Source: Jiangella mangrovi (GTDB taxonomy: Bacteria; Actinomycetota; Actinomycetes; Jiangellales; Jiangellaceae). Taken from it: a stretch of 64,000 nt of DNA. The position numbers and the translations under genes were made by a program. Where the stretch lies: contig NZ_JACHMM010000001.1 in NCBI RefSeq assembly GCF_014204975.1, positions 7,006,037 to 7,070,036 of the forward strand, given 5' to 3'. Below, piece after piece: positions 1-9,095 of the stretch; the first letter of the stretch is position 1; every line of letters starts with the position of its first letter. A model generated the notes under the pieces. That model was not told the origin of the DNA and did not search any database. It saw only the letters and a list, made by a program, of their open reading frames with translations.

Positions 1-411
1 GACCGGGGCCAGGCCCTCGCGCAGCTCGGCGTACCGGTCCGCCCGCTCGGCCGGCGTCATCCGCCAGGTCCGCCCGACCGACGCGTAGGCCGGCCCGGCG
101 ATGGCCGGCGCGCCCACGGTCGCGGCGACGTCGACGACGTGGCGCAGGTAGTCGCGGGTCCGGGCGACGGTGTCCGCGTCAGTGGCGACCAGCTCGCGGC
201 CGTCGCCCATGACCAGCGCGACCGCCGCCGAGAGGCCGTGGTCGCCCAGGACCTTCGCCGCCCGGGCGGGATCCCAGTCGCCGGGGTTCTCGACCGGCAG
301 CTCGACGACGTCGAACCCCCAGTCGCGGATCCGCGGCGCCAGCTCGGCGAGGGTGGCGTCGGTGAGCGGCGACGTCCACACCCAGGTGTTGACCCCGAAG
401 CGTCGGGTCAT
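1..411 (-). CDS. Sugar phosphate isomerase/epimerase, 3' end missing
   Basis: Partial leftward gene running off the left edge; 137 residues are visible from the ATG at 411. The protein begins MTRRFGVNTWVWTSPLTD and continues with IRDWGFDVVELPVENP, the beta1/alpha1 pattern of the AP-endonuclease-2-like TIM-barrel sugar epimerase family (D-psicose/D-tagatose 3-epimerase relatives). Such enzymes use a metal to isomerise or epimerise ketoses or inositol derivatives in the cytoplasm. The metal-binding residues lie in the missing part. It follows the sugar ABC operon on the same strand, 90 bases after the binding-protein gene, so it probably works on the imported sugar. Substrate is not readable from this fragment. 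Confidence 0.75.
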   Translation of the reverse strand, partial: MTRRFGVNTWVWTSPLTDATLAELAPRIRDWGFDVVELPVENPGDWDPARAAKVLGDHGLSAAVALVMGDGRELVATDADTVARTRDYLRHVVDVAATVGAPAIAGPAYASVGRTWRMTPAERADRYAELREGLAPV

Positions 412-436
412 CGGTCGGGTCTCCTCTCCCCCGAGC

Positions 437-480
437 CCCGCCGATCACCGGCACGCTGCGGCGTACCGGTGATCGGCGGG
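437..480. terminator. 15-bp perfect hairpin between binding-protein and epimerase genes
   Basis: CCCGCCGATCACCGG at 437-451 pairs perfectly with 466-480 around a 14-base loop. It lies just after the binding-protein stop and before the epimerase start, on an otherwise leftward operon. There is no T-run. It could be a partial terminator or a 3' stabilising hairpin that raises binding-protein mRNA above the downstream gene; both roles are inference. Confidence 0.6.
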
Positions 481-501
481 TGACCGGGTGCGGTCAGCGG
501 G

Positions 502-1737
502 TCAGCGGTCCTGCCAGGCCGCCGGGAAGCCCGGCAGGTCCTCGCCGCCGAACTTGGCGTAGTGCAGGGCGGGCATGTCGGCGTTGCGCTCGAGGTAGTC
601 GTCGCGCTCGGCCTCGGTGATCTCGTCCTGCGGGAGCACCCACTCCGAGGGCACCTGCTCGCCGGCCCAGATCATGGTCGCGGCGAGGATCGGGGTGCGC
701 CACTGGAAGTTCGAGTAGACCGGAGCGACGGCGGTCATGCCGGTCTCCTGCCACTTGCGCATGAAGCTCAGCTCGTCCTCGCCGGCCATGACCGGGTAGT
801 CGTTGCCGGTGTCCTCGAACGCCTCGATGGCCGCGACGGCGCCGTCACCGGCGTCCATCCAGATGCCGTCGACCTCGCCGCGCTGCAGGTACTGCGTGAC
901 GATGTTCTTGATCTCCGCGCCGTCGCCGCCGGTGAACTCGTCGCCGAGCACCTCCAGCTCGCTGTCGGCGAAGATCTCCTGCGCCGCCGCCCAGCGATTC
1001 TCCAGCACGTCGACACCCGGCAGGATGCGCAGCGCCAGCACCGTCGAGCCCGGCTCGAGGTTGTCGACCAGGAACTCCGCCGCGTCGGCGCCGTACGCGT
1101 AGCCGCCGATCGGGTGGATGAACGTCACCATGCAGTCGGTGTTGACGCCGCGGTCGAACACGATGACCGGCACGCCGCTCGCGCAGGCCGCCTCGACGGC
1201 CGGAGTGAGCGTCGCCGTCGTCGACGGCGAGATGATGATCGCGTTGCAGTCGCCGGCGTCGATGAACGCCTGGATGTCGGAGATCTGCTGGTTGTCGTCG
1301 TCGGCGGCGTCGGACACCCGGAACTCGCCGATCAGGCCCTGCTGCTGCAGCACCTCGACCTGCTGCTGCATGGTGATCCAGCCGGTGACGCGCCACGGGT
1401 TGCTGACCGAGGCGTTGGAGAAGCAGAGCGTGTTGCCGTCCTGCGCGAACTCCGCGGTGTCGACGTACTCGGGCTCGATCGCCTGCAGCCACGGCGTGGC
1501 CGGGTCACCTTCGGGCTCGATGTCACGCTGGGCGAGCTGGCGCTCGAAGTCGGCGCGGACGAAGAACTCGCCGTCCGCCGTCTCCTGCTCCGGCTCCTCC
1601 TCGCCCTCGGCGCCCGGGTCCTCGGCGGCCGCGGACTCGTCGGGTGCCGCGGTGTCGGCCGGCTCGTCGGTGGTGCAGGCCGCGAGCATCAGGGCCGCGG
1701 CAGCCGCTGCCGCCAGTAGAGCGCGCGTAGTGCGCAT
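502..1737 (-). CDS. Sugar ABC transporter substrate-binding lipoprotein
   Basis: Lipoprotein of 411 aa that captures a sugar outside the membrane for the permease/ATPase genes upstream. The start at 1737 follows AAGGAGGGGG; a longer in-frame reading adds an unlikely leader. Residues 1-20 are a lipoprotein signal ending in LAAC. A long acidic Asp/Glu/Pro linker (about residues 24-55) precedes a Peripla_BP_4 (ribose/xylose-type) domain with SNPWR, an IIISPSTTATLTPAVEAAC-like segment and a VPVIVFDRGV-like segment. It is the last transport gene of the leftward operon, followed by a strong hairpin. The exact sugar is unknown; family and nearby ROK regulator suggest a pentose, hexose or polyol. Confidence 0.88.
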   Translation of the reverse strand: MRTTRALLAAAAAAALMLAACTTDEPADTAAPDESAAAEDPGAEGEEEPEQETADGEFFVRADFERQLAQRDIEPEGDPATPWLQAIEPEYVDTAEFAQDGNTLCFSNASVSNPWRVTGWITMQQQVEVLQQQGLIGEFRVSDAADDDNQQISDIQAFIDAGDCNAIIISPSTTATLTPAVEAACASGVPVIVFDRGVNTDCMVTFIHPIGGYAYGADAAEFLVDNLEPGSTVLALRILPGVDVLENRWAAAQEIFADSELEVLGDEFTGGDGAEIKNIVTQYLQRGEVDGIWMDAGDGAVAAIEAFEDTGNDYPVMAGEDELSFMRKWQETGMTAVAPVYSNFQWRTPILAATMIWAGEQVPSEWVLPQDEITEAERDDYLERNADMPALHYAKFGGEDLPGFPAAWQDR

Positions 1738-1771
1738 CGTTCCCCCTCCTTGGGTGACGATCACAAATGGG

Positions 1772-2815
1772 TCAGGACTGCGTTGCGGGTTGGGGTTGGG
1801 TCGGGACTTCCTGGTGGTGCCGGGGACGCGCCCTCTCACGGGCCGCATAGGCGACAGCCGCGATGATGATCACGCCTTGGACCGCCGGCCTGATGGTCGA
1901 CGGCAAGCTCAGCTGGTTGAACAGGACGAACAGCGCCTCGAGCGTGAGCGCACCGGCCATGGCGGCGATGACGGAGCCCTTGCCGCCGCCGAGCACGACA
2001 CCGCCCAGCACCACGGCGGTGATCGCGGTGAACTCCAGGCCCTGGCCGACCTGCGCCGTGACGCCCGCGTACCCGCCGATGAGGATCGCGGCGAGGGTCG
2101 CCATGACGCTGGAGGCGACGAACGCCAGGGTGCGGACCCGCCAGACCCGGACGCCGGCGAACCCGGCCGCCCGCTCGTTGTCGCCGGTGGCCATCAACGT
2201 GCGGCCGTACGAGCTGCGCATGACCGCCACGGCGACGATGACGATCCCGAGCAGGATCATCAGCGCCCACGGCAGTTGCCGTACGACCGCCATGTCGATG
2301 CCGCCGCGCCCGGGCTGGCGGAACGCCTCGGACAGGGCGCCGGTGGGTGCGCCGCCGGTCCACAACCGGATGGCGCCGTAGAGCACCAGCATCATGCCGA
2401 GGGTCGTGATGAACGACTGCACCTTCAGCAGCGTCGTGACCAGCCCGTTGACCAGGCCGACCAGGATGCCGAACCCGAGCATCAGCAGGATGACGGGGAC
2501 GGTGCGGCCCTCCTCGCCGTCGATCAGCGCCGCGGCGATGACCACCTGGGCGCCCACCAGCGACCCGACCGACAGGTCGAACTCGCCGGACACGATGACG
2601 AAGTACTGGCCGATCGCGAGGATCATCAGCGGAGCGGCCTGCTTGAGGAACGCCATCAGCGACGGCGGCTCGGCGAAGCTCGGGTTCACGATGAAGATCC
2701 ACGCGAACACGACGATGAGCAGCGCGAACACCGTGCCGCTGCCGCCGCCGAAGAGACGCGCGAGCAGGTCGCCGACGCTCGGGCGCCGGGAGGGCTGCTG
2801 GGTCGTGGCGCTCAC
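1772..2815 (-). CDS. Sugar ABC transporter permease (ribose/xylose type)
   Basis: Integral membrane permease of 347 aa, BPD_transp_2 family (RbsC/XylH-like). About eight to ten hydrophobic segments are visible, and the family signature appears as GEFDLSVGSLVG followed by the GLVNGLVTTLLKV loop that contacts the ATPase. The start overlaps the stop of the other permease (ATGA at 2812-2815), so the two are translationally coupled. Two different permeases indicate a heterodimeric channel. It feeds the same sugar as the binding protein downstream. Confidence 0.88.
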   Translation of the reverse strand: MSATTQQPSRRPSVGDLLARLFGGGSGTVFALLIVVFAWIFIVNPSFAEPPSLMAFLKQAAPLMILAIGQYFVIVSGEFDLSVGSLVGAQVVIAAALIDGEEGRTVPVILLMLGFGILVGLVNGLVTTLLKVQSFITTLGMMLVLYGAIRLWTGGAPTGALSEAFRQPGRGGIDMAVVRQLPWALMILLGIVIVAVAVMRSSYGRTLMATGDNERAAGFAGVRVWRVRTLAFVASSVMATLAAILIGGYAGVTAQVGQGLEFTAITAVVLGGVVLGGGKGSVIAAMAGALTLEALFVLFNQLSLPSTIRPAVQGVIIIAAVAYAARERARPRHHQEVPTQPQPATQS

Positions 2816-3918
2816 TTGGTGCCTCCCGTGCTGCCGGCCGGGACGGGGTCGCCGGGTGCTGAGTCCGGTGGCGGCGGGCCGGGTGGCGCGGAGCCGCCGC
2901 TGCCGCCGTCACCCCCGAAGCGGACCCGGCTGGCCTTCCGGTCGATCTGCCGGCGGGCGTAGATGGCGACGGCGGCGACGATGATCACGCCGCGCAGCAC
3001 GTCCTTGAAGAACGGGTCGACCTCGAGGATGTTGAAGACGGTGTCGAGCACGGCCAGGATCAGCACGCCGGCGATGGTGCCGCCGATGCCGCCGCGCCCG
3101 CCCATGAGCAGCGTCCCGCCGAGCACGACGGCGGCGATGGAGTCGAGGTCGTAGCCGGAGTCGTAGACCAGCGCGCTGCCGGTGCCGAACCGGGCCGCGA
3201 GCAGCAGGCCGGCCAGGCCCGCGGCGACCGCGCACAGCACGTGCGCCGTCACGATCACCCGGCCGGTGCGGATGCCCGAGAGCCGCGAGACGTCCTCGCT
3301 GCCGCCCACGGCGAACATGTGGTAGCCGGTGCGGGTCTTGCGCAGGAACAGGATCCCGGCGACGGCGACGGCCAGCATGACGATCGTCGACAGCGGGACC
3401 GGGCCGATGCGGCTGTAGCCGAACTGCTGGAACGAGCTCGGCACGTCGCCGGCCGGACCCTGGTACTCGGTGTCGAGATAGCCCTTGATGATCAGCCCGA
3501 CGCCCAGCGTCGCGATGAACGGGTTCACCTTGAGCACCGAGATGATCAGGCCGTTGGTCAGGCCGATCAGGGCGGCCACCACCAGGACGGCGCCGATGGC
3601 CAGCGGCACCCGGGCGGGGTCGCCGTTCATCGTCGTCGCGGCGATCAGGCTGCACAGCGCCATGACGTAGCCGACCGACAGGTCGAGCGACCGGCAGAGG
3701 ATCACCAGCGTCTGGCCGATGGCGACGAACCCGAGCAGGCTCGACCGGGTCAGCATGTCGCGGGTGTTCGCGGTGCTGAACAGGTTGTGTCCGTCGACGG
3801 CGACCAGGATGGCGCCGATGACCACGACCCCGGCGAGCGCCAGCCACACCAGCTCGGTGGCGCCCAGACGGCGGCGGGCGGTGCGGGTGCTCCCGGCGAC
3901 GGCGACCGCGCGGCTCAT
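2812..3918 (-). CDS. Sugar ABC transporter permease (second subunit)
   Basis: Second BPD_transp_2 permease, 368 aa. It shows the family motif CRSLDLSVGYVMAL and the ATPase-contact loop GLTNGLIISVLKVNPF, with multiple membrane segments from about residue 25 to 330. The C-terminal tail (about 335-368) is a low-complexity Gly/Pro/Ser stretch likely in the cytoplasm. Its start overlaps the stop of the ATPase gene (ATGA, 3915-3918) and its stop overlaps the start of the next permease. It pairs with that permease in one importer. Confidence 0.88.
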   Translation of the reverse strand: MSRAVAVAGSTRTARRRLGATELVWLALAGVVVIGAILVAVDGHNLFSTANTRDMLTRSSLLGFVAIGQTLVILCRSLDLSVGYVMALCSLIAATTMNGDPARVPLAIGAVLVVAALIGLTNGLIISVLKVNPFIATLGVGLIIKGYLDTEYQGPAGDVPSSFQQFGYSRIGPVPLSTIVMLAVAVAGILFLRKTRTGYHMFAVGGSEDVSRLSGIRTGRVIVTAHVLCAVAAGLAGLLLAARFGTGSALVYDSGYDLDSIAAVVLGGTLLMGGRGGIGGTIAGVLILAVLDTVFNILEVDPFFKDVLRGVIIVAAVAIYARRQIDRKASRVRFGGDGGSGGSAPPGPPPPDSAPGDPVPAGSTGGTK

Positions 3919-5447
3919 GACTGCTCCCCGTTGGTTGCGGCGTCGTGCCCCGTCGCCAGGGCCATGACGGTCTCCTCGCCGATGTCTCCGGGGCCGCCGG
4001 TCAGCTGACCCGCGATGCGGCCGTCGCGCAGGACGACGACGCGGTCGGCCATGCCGATGACCTCGGGCAGCTCGGACGAGATCATGAGAATCGCCACGCC
4101 CTGCGCCGACAGCTCGCGCATGAGCGTGTAGACGCGTTCCTTCGCGCCGACGTCGATGCCGCGGGTGGGCTCGTCGAGCACGATCACCTTCGGCTCAGTG
4201 GCCAGCCACTTGGCCAGCACGACCTTCTGCTGGTTGCCGCCGGAGAGGAACCGCACCTCCTGGCTGCTGCCGCGCGAGACAAGCTCGAGCGAGTTGAGGA
4301 TGCCGGGAATGCGCCGGGCGCCCTGCGCCGCACGGCGGGGCAGGACGGCGTCGAGCACCAGCCGCGCGTTGGCCGCGACGGACTGGTTGAGCACCAGGCC
4401 CTCGCCCTTGCGGTCCTCGGTGACCAGCGCCAGCCCGGACCGGACGGCCTGCCGCGGCGAGCGCAGCGTCACCGGGCGGCCGTCGAGCAGCACCTCGCCG
4501 CGGGTGAACCGGTCGACCCCGAACAGCGCGTGCGCGATCTCGGTCCGCCCGCTGCCCTGCAGCCCGGCCAGCGCCACGATCTCGCCGCCGCGGACCGTCA
4601 GGTCGATGCCGTCGACCTGCTCGTTGCCGCCCTGGCGGATCTCGAGCCGGACGTCGCCGGGTTCGGTTCCCGGCACCTTGTCCGGGAAGAAGCTGGAGAT
4701 CGGCCGGCCGACCATCTTGCGGACCAGCTCGTCGGAGGTGATGTCGGCGGTCGCGACGGTATCGACCAGCGCGCCGTCCTTGAGGATCGTGACGCGGTCG
4801 GACAGGTCGAAGATCTCCTTGAGCCGGTGCGACACGTAGAGGATGGCGACGCCGCGCTGCTTCAGCGTCGCGATGAGGCGGTAGAGCAGTTCCACCTCCT
4901 CGTCGGCCAGCGCGGCGGTCGGCTCGTCCATCGAGATGATCCGCGCGTCGTAGGACAGCGCCTTGACGATCTCGACGATCTGCTGGCCGGCCACCGACAG
5001 CGAACGCACCCGCGTCTCCGGTCGCAGCCAGGTGAGCCCAAGGTCGGTCAGTAGCGCCTGGGTGTCGGCGTTCATCCGCCCCGCGTCGACCAGCCGGTTG
5101 CGGCGCGGCTCGCGGCCGAGGAACACGTTCTCGGCGACGGTGCGCTCCGGCAGCAGGTTGAACTCCTGGAACACCGTCGACACACCGGCCTGCTGCGCCT
5201 GCAGCGGGTGCTCGAACCGGACGCTCTGCCCGTCGAGCTCGACGGTGCCGCCGTCCGCCTGGTAGACGCCGGCGAGGATCTTCATCAGCGTCGACTTGCC
5301 GGCGCCGTTCTCGCCGATGAGCGCGTGCACCTCGCCCGCGCGCAGATCGAGGTCGACGCCGTGCAGCACCTGGACCCCGAGGAACGACTTCTCGATGCCG
5401 CTCATCCGCAGCAGCGTCGTGGCGGGACTCACCACGTCAGAGCTCAT
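3915..5447 (-). CDS. Sugar ABC transporter ATP-binding protein (two ATPase domains)
   Basis: Cytoplasmic ATPase of 510 aa with two fused nucleotide-binding domains, as in RbsA/XylG. The first has GENGAGKST and the linker LSVAGQQIVEIVKAL with MDEPTAAL. The second has a degenerate Walker A, GLQGSGRTE, an intact signature LSGGNQQKVVLAKWL and LDEPTRGIDVGAK. An asymmetric pair is normal for this family. The start at 5447 (MSSDVV) overlaps the oxidoreductase stop by ATGA; upstream in-frame sequence is out-of-frame shadow of that gene. It powers the two adjacent permeases. Confidence 0.9.
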   Translation of the reverse strand: MSSDVVSPATTLLRMSGIEKSFLGVQVLHGVDLDLRAGEVHALIGENGAGKSTLMKILAGVYQADGGTVELDGQSVRFEHPLQAQQAGVSTVFQEFNLLPERTVAENVFLGREPRRNRLVDAGRMNADTQALLTDLGLTWLRPETRVRSLSVAGQQIVEIVKALSYDARIISMDEPTAALADEEVELLYRLIATLKQRGVAILYVSHRLKEIFDLSDRVTILKDGALVDTVATADITSDELVRKMVGRPISSFFPDKVPGTEPGDVRLEIRQGGNEQVDGIDLTVRGGEIVALAGLQGSGRTEIAHALFGVDRFTRGEVLLDGRPVTLRSPRQAVRSGLALVTEDRKGEGLVLNQSVAANARLVLDAVLPRRAAQGARRIPGILNSLELVSRGSSQEVRFLSGGNQQKVVLAKWLATEPKVIVLDEPTRGIDVGAKERVYTLMRELSAQGVAILMISSELPEVIGMADRVVVLRDGRIAGQLTGGPGDIGEETVMALATGHDAATNGEQS

Positions 5448-6583
5448 GCGGGCACCTCCACCCACTCGCCCTCGGCGGCCGACGTCATGACGGCCTCGGC
5501 CAGCCGGGCCGCGCGCAGGCCGTCGTCGAAAGTGGGCAGGCCGTCGGGCGTCGCGCCGACGATCGCGGCCTGGGTGTCGGCGACGAACGCGTCGAAGCAG
5601 TCCTGGTAGCCCTGGGCGTGGCCGGCGGGAACGCGGGCGTACCGGGCGGCCTGGGCGCTGAGCGTCTCGGGGTCGCGGACCAGCTGGCTGCTGCGCTCGC
5701 GGCCGCCCCACCACAGCTGCTCGGGGTTCTCCTGGTCGAACGAGAACGACCCGCGCGACCCGGACACCTCGAGCAGCAGCCGGTTCTTGCGCCCGGCCGA
5801 GACCTGGCTGACGACGACGGAGCCGATGGCGCCGCTCGCCGTGGCGAACTGGACCACGACGACGTCCTCGGTGGTGACGTTGCGCAGGGTGTCGACGCCG
5901 CGCAGCTTGTTCACCGTCGACGACTGGGCCGCGATCCGGGTGATCCGCTCCCCCGTCACGAACTCGAGCAGGTCGCACCAGTGCGAGCCGATGTCGCCGA
6001 ACGCGCGTGTGGGTCCGCCGAGGTGGGGGTCGACCCGCCAGTTGTCGTCGGTGGGGTGCAGCAGCCAGTCCTGCAGGTAGCTGCCGTGGGCCAGGAAGAC
6101 GGTGCCGACCTCGCCGGAGCGGACCCGCTCGCGGGCCTCGCGGACCATCGGGTGGAAGCGGTAGACGAACGGGACGGCGGCGACCCGGCCCGCCTCGCGC
6201 GCGGCGTCGGTCATCGCCGCGGCGGCCGTGCTGGAGATGGCCAGCGGCTTCTCGCATACGACGTGCTTGCCGGCGGCGAGCGCGGCCAGCACCACCGGTT
6301 CGTGCAGGTGGTTGGGGGTGCAGACGTGGACGACGTCGACGTCGGCGGTGTCGAGCAGCTCGTCGAGGGAGGCGAAGACCGCGTCGGCCTGCAGGTCGCC
6401 CTGGGCCGCGGCGGCGCGCTCCGGGGTGGAGCCGACGGCCCCGACCACCCGGCCGCCGGCGACCTGGACCGCCCGTGCGTGCACCCGGCCCATGAAGCCC
6501 GTCCCGACGATCGCTGCTCGGTATCCCGTCATCGAGACGGGGTCGTCGCCGGCCTCGCGGTCTGTGATCGGAGTCACTGCCAT
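5444..6583 (-). CDS. Gfo/Idh/MocA family oxidoreductase
   Basis: NAD(P)-dependent sugar or inositol dehydrogenase of 379 aa, first gene of the sugar operon. The Rossmann motif is AAIVGTGFMGRVHARAV near residue 21. CEKPLAI supplies the family's EKP motif, and the second domain continues to the C-terminus. The start is taken at the ATG at 6583: a TTGACG/TAAGTT promoter ends eight bases upstream, so translation may be leaderless, which fits the lack of a ribosome site. ATG at 6532 (MTGYRAA) is the alternative. It likely oxidises the imported sugar or its derivative; the partner epimerase is at the end of the operon. Confidence 0.85.
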   Translation of the reverse strand: MAVTPITDREAGDDPVSMTGYRAAIVGTGFMGRVHARAVQVAGGRVVGAVGSTPERAAAAQGDLQADAVFASLDELLDTADVDVVHVCTPNHLHEPVVLAALAAGKHVVCEKPLAISSTAAAAMTDAAREAGRVAAVPFVYRFHPMVREARERVRSGEVGTVFLAHGSYLQDWLLHPTDDNWRVDPHLGGPTRAFGDIGSHWCDLLEFVTGERITRIAAQSSTVNKLRGVDTLRNVTTEDVVVVQFATASGAIGSVVVSQVSAGRKNRLLLEVSGSRGSFSFDQENPEQLWWGGRERSSQLVRDPETLSAQAARYARVPAGHAQGYQDCFDAFVADTQAAIVGATPDGLPTFDDGLRAARLAEAVMTSAAEGEWVEVPA

Positions 6584-6591
6584 GGCAGAGG

Positions 6592-6621
6592 AACTTAGAG
6601 GCACTTTTGCACGCACGTCAA
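6592..6621 (-). promoter_or_regulatory. Predicted promoter of the sugar operon
   Basis: On the minus strand TTGACG (6616-6621) and TAAGTT (6592-6597) are separated by 18 bases. The oxidoreductase ATG lies eight bases after the -10-like hexamer, which predicts a leaderless transcript. The palindrome at 6603-6629 overlaps the -35 hexamer and spacer. Confidence 0.45.
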
Positions 6622-6629
6622 GCAAAAGT
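6603..6629. promoter_or_regulatory. Inverted repeat, probable ROK repressor operator
   Basis: ACTTTTGC (6603-6610) and GCAAAAGT (6622-6629) form a perfect 8-bp inverted repeat with an 11-base spacer. It sits in the divergent region between the ROK regulator and the sugar operon and overlaps the predicted leftward promoter. That is where a local repressor should bind. Binding by the adjacent ROK protein is inference. Confidence 0.55.
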
Positions 6630-6694
6630 TGCGTGGCGATTACCGCATCTCCGGATGTTGCACGGAAAGAAGTCTGGTGTGTTTCACTAGTGCC

Positions 6695-7939
6695 ATGCTC
6701 GAAGGCGGAGGCGTCACGACGTCACGGCCGGCAAACGTGCTGCCAGACGGCACCTCGATGTACTCGGCGGGGTCCCTCTTCCAGTTGCTGCGCGACGGCC
6801 GGCCGCGTACGCGTGCCGAACTGGCCACCGAGACCGGGCTGGCCCGCTCGACGGTCACCCAGCGCGTCGACGCGCTGCTCGCGAGCAACCTCATCGGCCC
6901 GGCCGACAAGGCCGCCTCCACCGGCGGCCGGCCGCCCACGCGCTTCGCCTTCAACCCCAACGCGCGCTACGTGCTGGCCGCCGACATCGGCGCCACGCAC
7001 GCCCGCCTCGCCCTCACCGACCTCGCCGCCCAGGTGCTCGCCCAGTCCGCCGACGACCTGCTGGTCGCCGCCGGGCCCGAGACCGTCCTCGACTGGGTCG
7101 ACCGCGTGGGCCACGAACTGATCCGCGAGGCCGGCCGCGACCCCGCCGACCTCCTGGGCGTTGGCATCGGGCTGCCCGGCCCGGTCGAGCACTCCACCGG
7201 CCGCCCTGTCAGCCCGCCGATCATGCCCGGCTGGGACGGCTTCGACGTGCAGGGCTACCTGCAGGACCGCTTCGGCGGCGTCGTCGTGCTGGTCGACAAC
7301 GACGTCAACATCATGGCGCTCGGCGAGCACGACGTCGCCTGGAGCGACGCGCCGCACATGATGTTCGTCAAGGTCGCCACCGGCATCGGCAGCGGCCTCA
7401 TCAGCGACGGCCGGCTGCACCGCGGCGCGCAGGGCGCGGCCGGCGACATGGGCCACCTGCAGCTGCCGCACGGCGCCGACATCGTCTGCCGCTGCGGCAA
7501 CACCGGCTGCCTCGAGGCCGTCGCCAGCGGCGCCGCCATCGCCGCCAAGCTGGCCGCCCGCGGCATCGAGGCCTCCACCAGCTTCGACGTCGTGGGGCTG
7601 GCCCGCGGCGGCAACATCGAGGCGCTGCAGCTGCTGCGGCAGGCCGGCCGCGACATCGGCGAGGTACTGGCCGCCGCGGTCAGCCTGTTCAACCCGTCGG
7701 TCATCGTCATCGGCGGCTCGCTCTCGCAGGCCGGCGAGCACCTGATCGCGGGCGTGCGCGAGATCGTCTACCGGCGCTCGCTCCCGCTGGCCACCCAGGA
7801 CCTGCGCATCGTGCAGTCCAGCACCGGCGACCGCGCCGGCATCATCGGCGCCGCGGTCATGGTCATCGACCACGCCCTCGCGCCGGCCCAGGTCGACGTC
7901 CTCATGTCGGCCGCGGCGGCGCCCGCCGCCATGAGCTGA
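6695..7939 (+). CDS. ROK family transcriptional regulator
   Basis: Repressor/kinase-family protein of 414 aa, divergent from the sugar ABC operon and so its likely regulator. Residues 25-68 form a winged helix (LRDGRPRTRAELATETGLAR, then STVTQRV). The rest is a ROK domain with phosphate-binding ADIGATHARL near residue 96 and the zinc motif CRCGNTGCLE preceded by GHLQLPHG. The kinase fold therefore looks complete, though ROK regulators often only bind sugar. The ATG at 6695 is preferred over the TTG/GTG region upstream. It probably releases the palindrome at 6603-6629 when the sugar is present. Confidence 0.87.
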   Translation: MLEGGGVTTSRPANVLPDGTSMYSAGSLFQLLRDGRPRTRAELATETGLARSTVTQRVDALLASNLIGPADKAASTGGRPPTRFAFNPNARYVLAADIGATHARLALTDLAAQVLAQSADDLLVAAGPETVLDWVDRVGHELIREAGRDPADLLGVGIGLPGPVEHSTGRPVSPPIMPGWDGFDVQGYLQDRFGGVVVLVDNDVNIMALGEHDVAWSDAPHMMFVKVATGIGSGLISDGRLHRGAQGAAGDMGHLQLPHGADIVCRCGNTGCLEAVASGAAIAAKLAARGIEASTSFDVVGLARGGNIEALQLLRQAGRDIGEVLAAAVSLFNPSVIVIGGSLSQAGEHLIAGVREIVYRRSLPLATQDLRIVQSSTGDRAGIIGAAVMVIDHALAPAQVDVLMSAAAAPAAMS

Positions 7940-7949
7940 CCACGTCCGC

Positions 7950-9095
7950 TCAGTTCTCCCAGCGCGGCAGCAGCTCGACCACCCGTTCCACCGCGGCGAC
8001 CATGCCGTCCGGCGCCTGACGCCGGCTCGCGATGCGCAGCACGACGCCGACGCGCGAGCCGATCGATGAGCTGACGGCCTGGTACTCGGTGCCGCCCGGC
8101 CCGGTCTCGACGTTCGCGCCTGGGAACGGGCTGCACGCCTGAGTCACCGGGCACACCGCGTCGTACGGCGCCGCGCGTTGCCACACTTCGACGTCGACCT
8201 CGACGCCGTCAGGTAACACGTATCGGCCGACCAGGGAGCCGGGACCGTTGCGATCCACGTCGACGTCCAACGGACTTCGTTCCGTCAGCGGGCCCAGGCC
8301 CAGCTCGGCCTCGACGCCCGCCCGGACGTCCTCCCAGCGGGCCGCGGCCGACTCCAGGTCCACGCCGGTCGACCAGGCGATCCCGCCCTCGGCGGCGACC
8401 GAGAGCGCGGCCTCGGCCAGCGCGGTCGCCTCGTCCCGGGTCAGCGTCACACCGTCGCGGACGTCCCAGGTCATCAGGACGCCGTGCGTGCCGTCCAGGA
8501 GCGACACCAGCCCGGTGCCGCCGCCCAGCACGTCGGCCACCACCCGCCAGCGACCCGCGTCGTCCTGACCCTCGACACAAGGCCGCGGAGCCACGGTGAC
8601 GGCCAGCTCGGGCGTCGGCTCGCTGCACGGCCGGAAGGCGTCGGCGTGGTCCTCGTGCACGATGACGGTGGCCGCGAACCGCTCGTCGCCGCGCTGGAGC
8701 TGCAAGGACAGCGTGGGCTCGACCGGATCGCCGCTGACGTCGGCCGCGAGTGACACGTCGGCGGGCAACGCGTCCTCCACGGCCCGCCACACCGCCGACC
8801 TCATCGGGTCGTCGGCCACGACCGGCGCCACGACCGGGGCCACCACCGGCTGCGGGACGTCCTCCGTGAGCGGCCGCCGCGCCACCTCGCCGTCGACGAC
8901 CGACATCGGCGACGACGGCAGGGCGAGGCCGACGGCGACGACGGCAAGAGCGGCGACGGCCGCGCCGGCGCCGATGCGGCGGCGGCGGACCCGGGCCCGG
9001 CCGCCGCGCACCACCGCGTCGAGGTCGAACGGAGCGGGTGGCTCGGTCGCGGCCGCCGCACGGCGTACCCGGGTGATCGTCTCGTCGGTCATCAC
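7950..9095 (-). CDS. Membrane-anchored hypothetical protein paired with a SigE-family sigma factor
   Basis: Protein of 381 aa. Residues 1-42 are cytoplasmic and Arg-rich, 43-62 form a single membrane helix (GAGAAVAALAVVAVGLAL), and the remainder is a large outside domain with about four cysteines and no family I recognise. Its start overlaps the sigma factor stop (ATGA, 9092-9095). This position and topology are those of an anti-sigma or sensor partner, although no zinc anti-sigma motif (HXXXCXXC) is visible. A similar pair lies at 14612-16160. It ends 10 bases from the convergent ROK gene. Confidence 0.7.
   Translation of the reverse strand: MMTDETITRVRRAAAATEPPAPFDLDAVVRGGRARVRRRRIGAGAAVAALAVVAVGLALPSSPMSVVDGEVARRPLTEDVPQPVVAPVVAPVVADDPMRSAVWRAVEDALPADVSLAADVSGDPVEPTLSLQLQRGDERFAATVIVHEDHADAFRPCSEPTPELAVTVAPRPCVEGQDDAGRWRVVADVLGGGTGLVSLLDGTHGVLMTWDVRDGVTLTRDEATALAEAALSVAAEGGIAWSTGVDLESAAARWEDVRAGVEAELGLGPLTERSPLDVDVDRNGPGSLVGRYVLPDGVEVDVEVWQRAAPYDAVCPVTQACSPFPGANVETGPGGTEYQAVSSSIGSRVGVVLRIASRRQAPDGMVAAVERVVELLPRWEN

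Noticed and set aside
5448-6257. Long N-terminal extension of the sugar ATPase
   Set aside because: It overlaps the oxidoreductase in another frame and is Arg-rich shadow; the ATG at 5447 fits the ATGA overlap.
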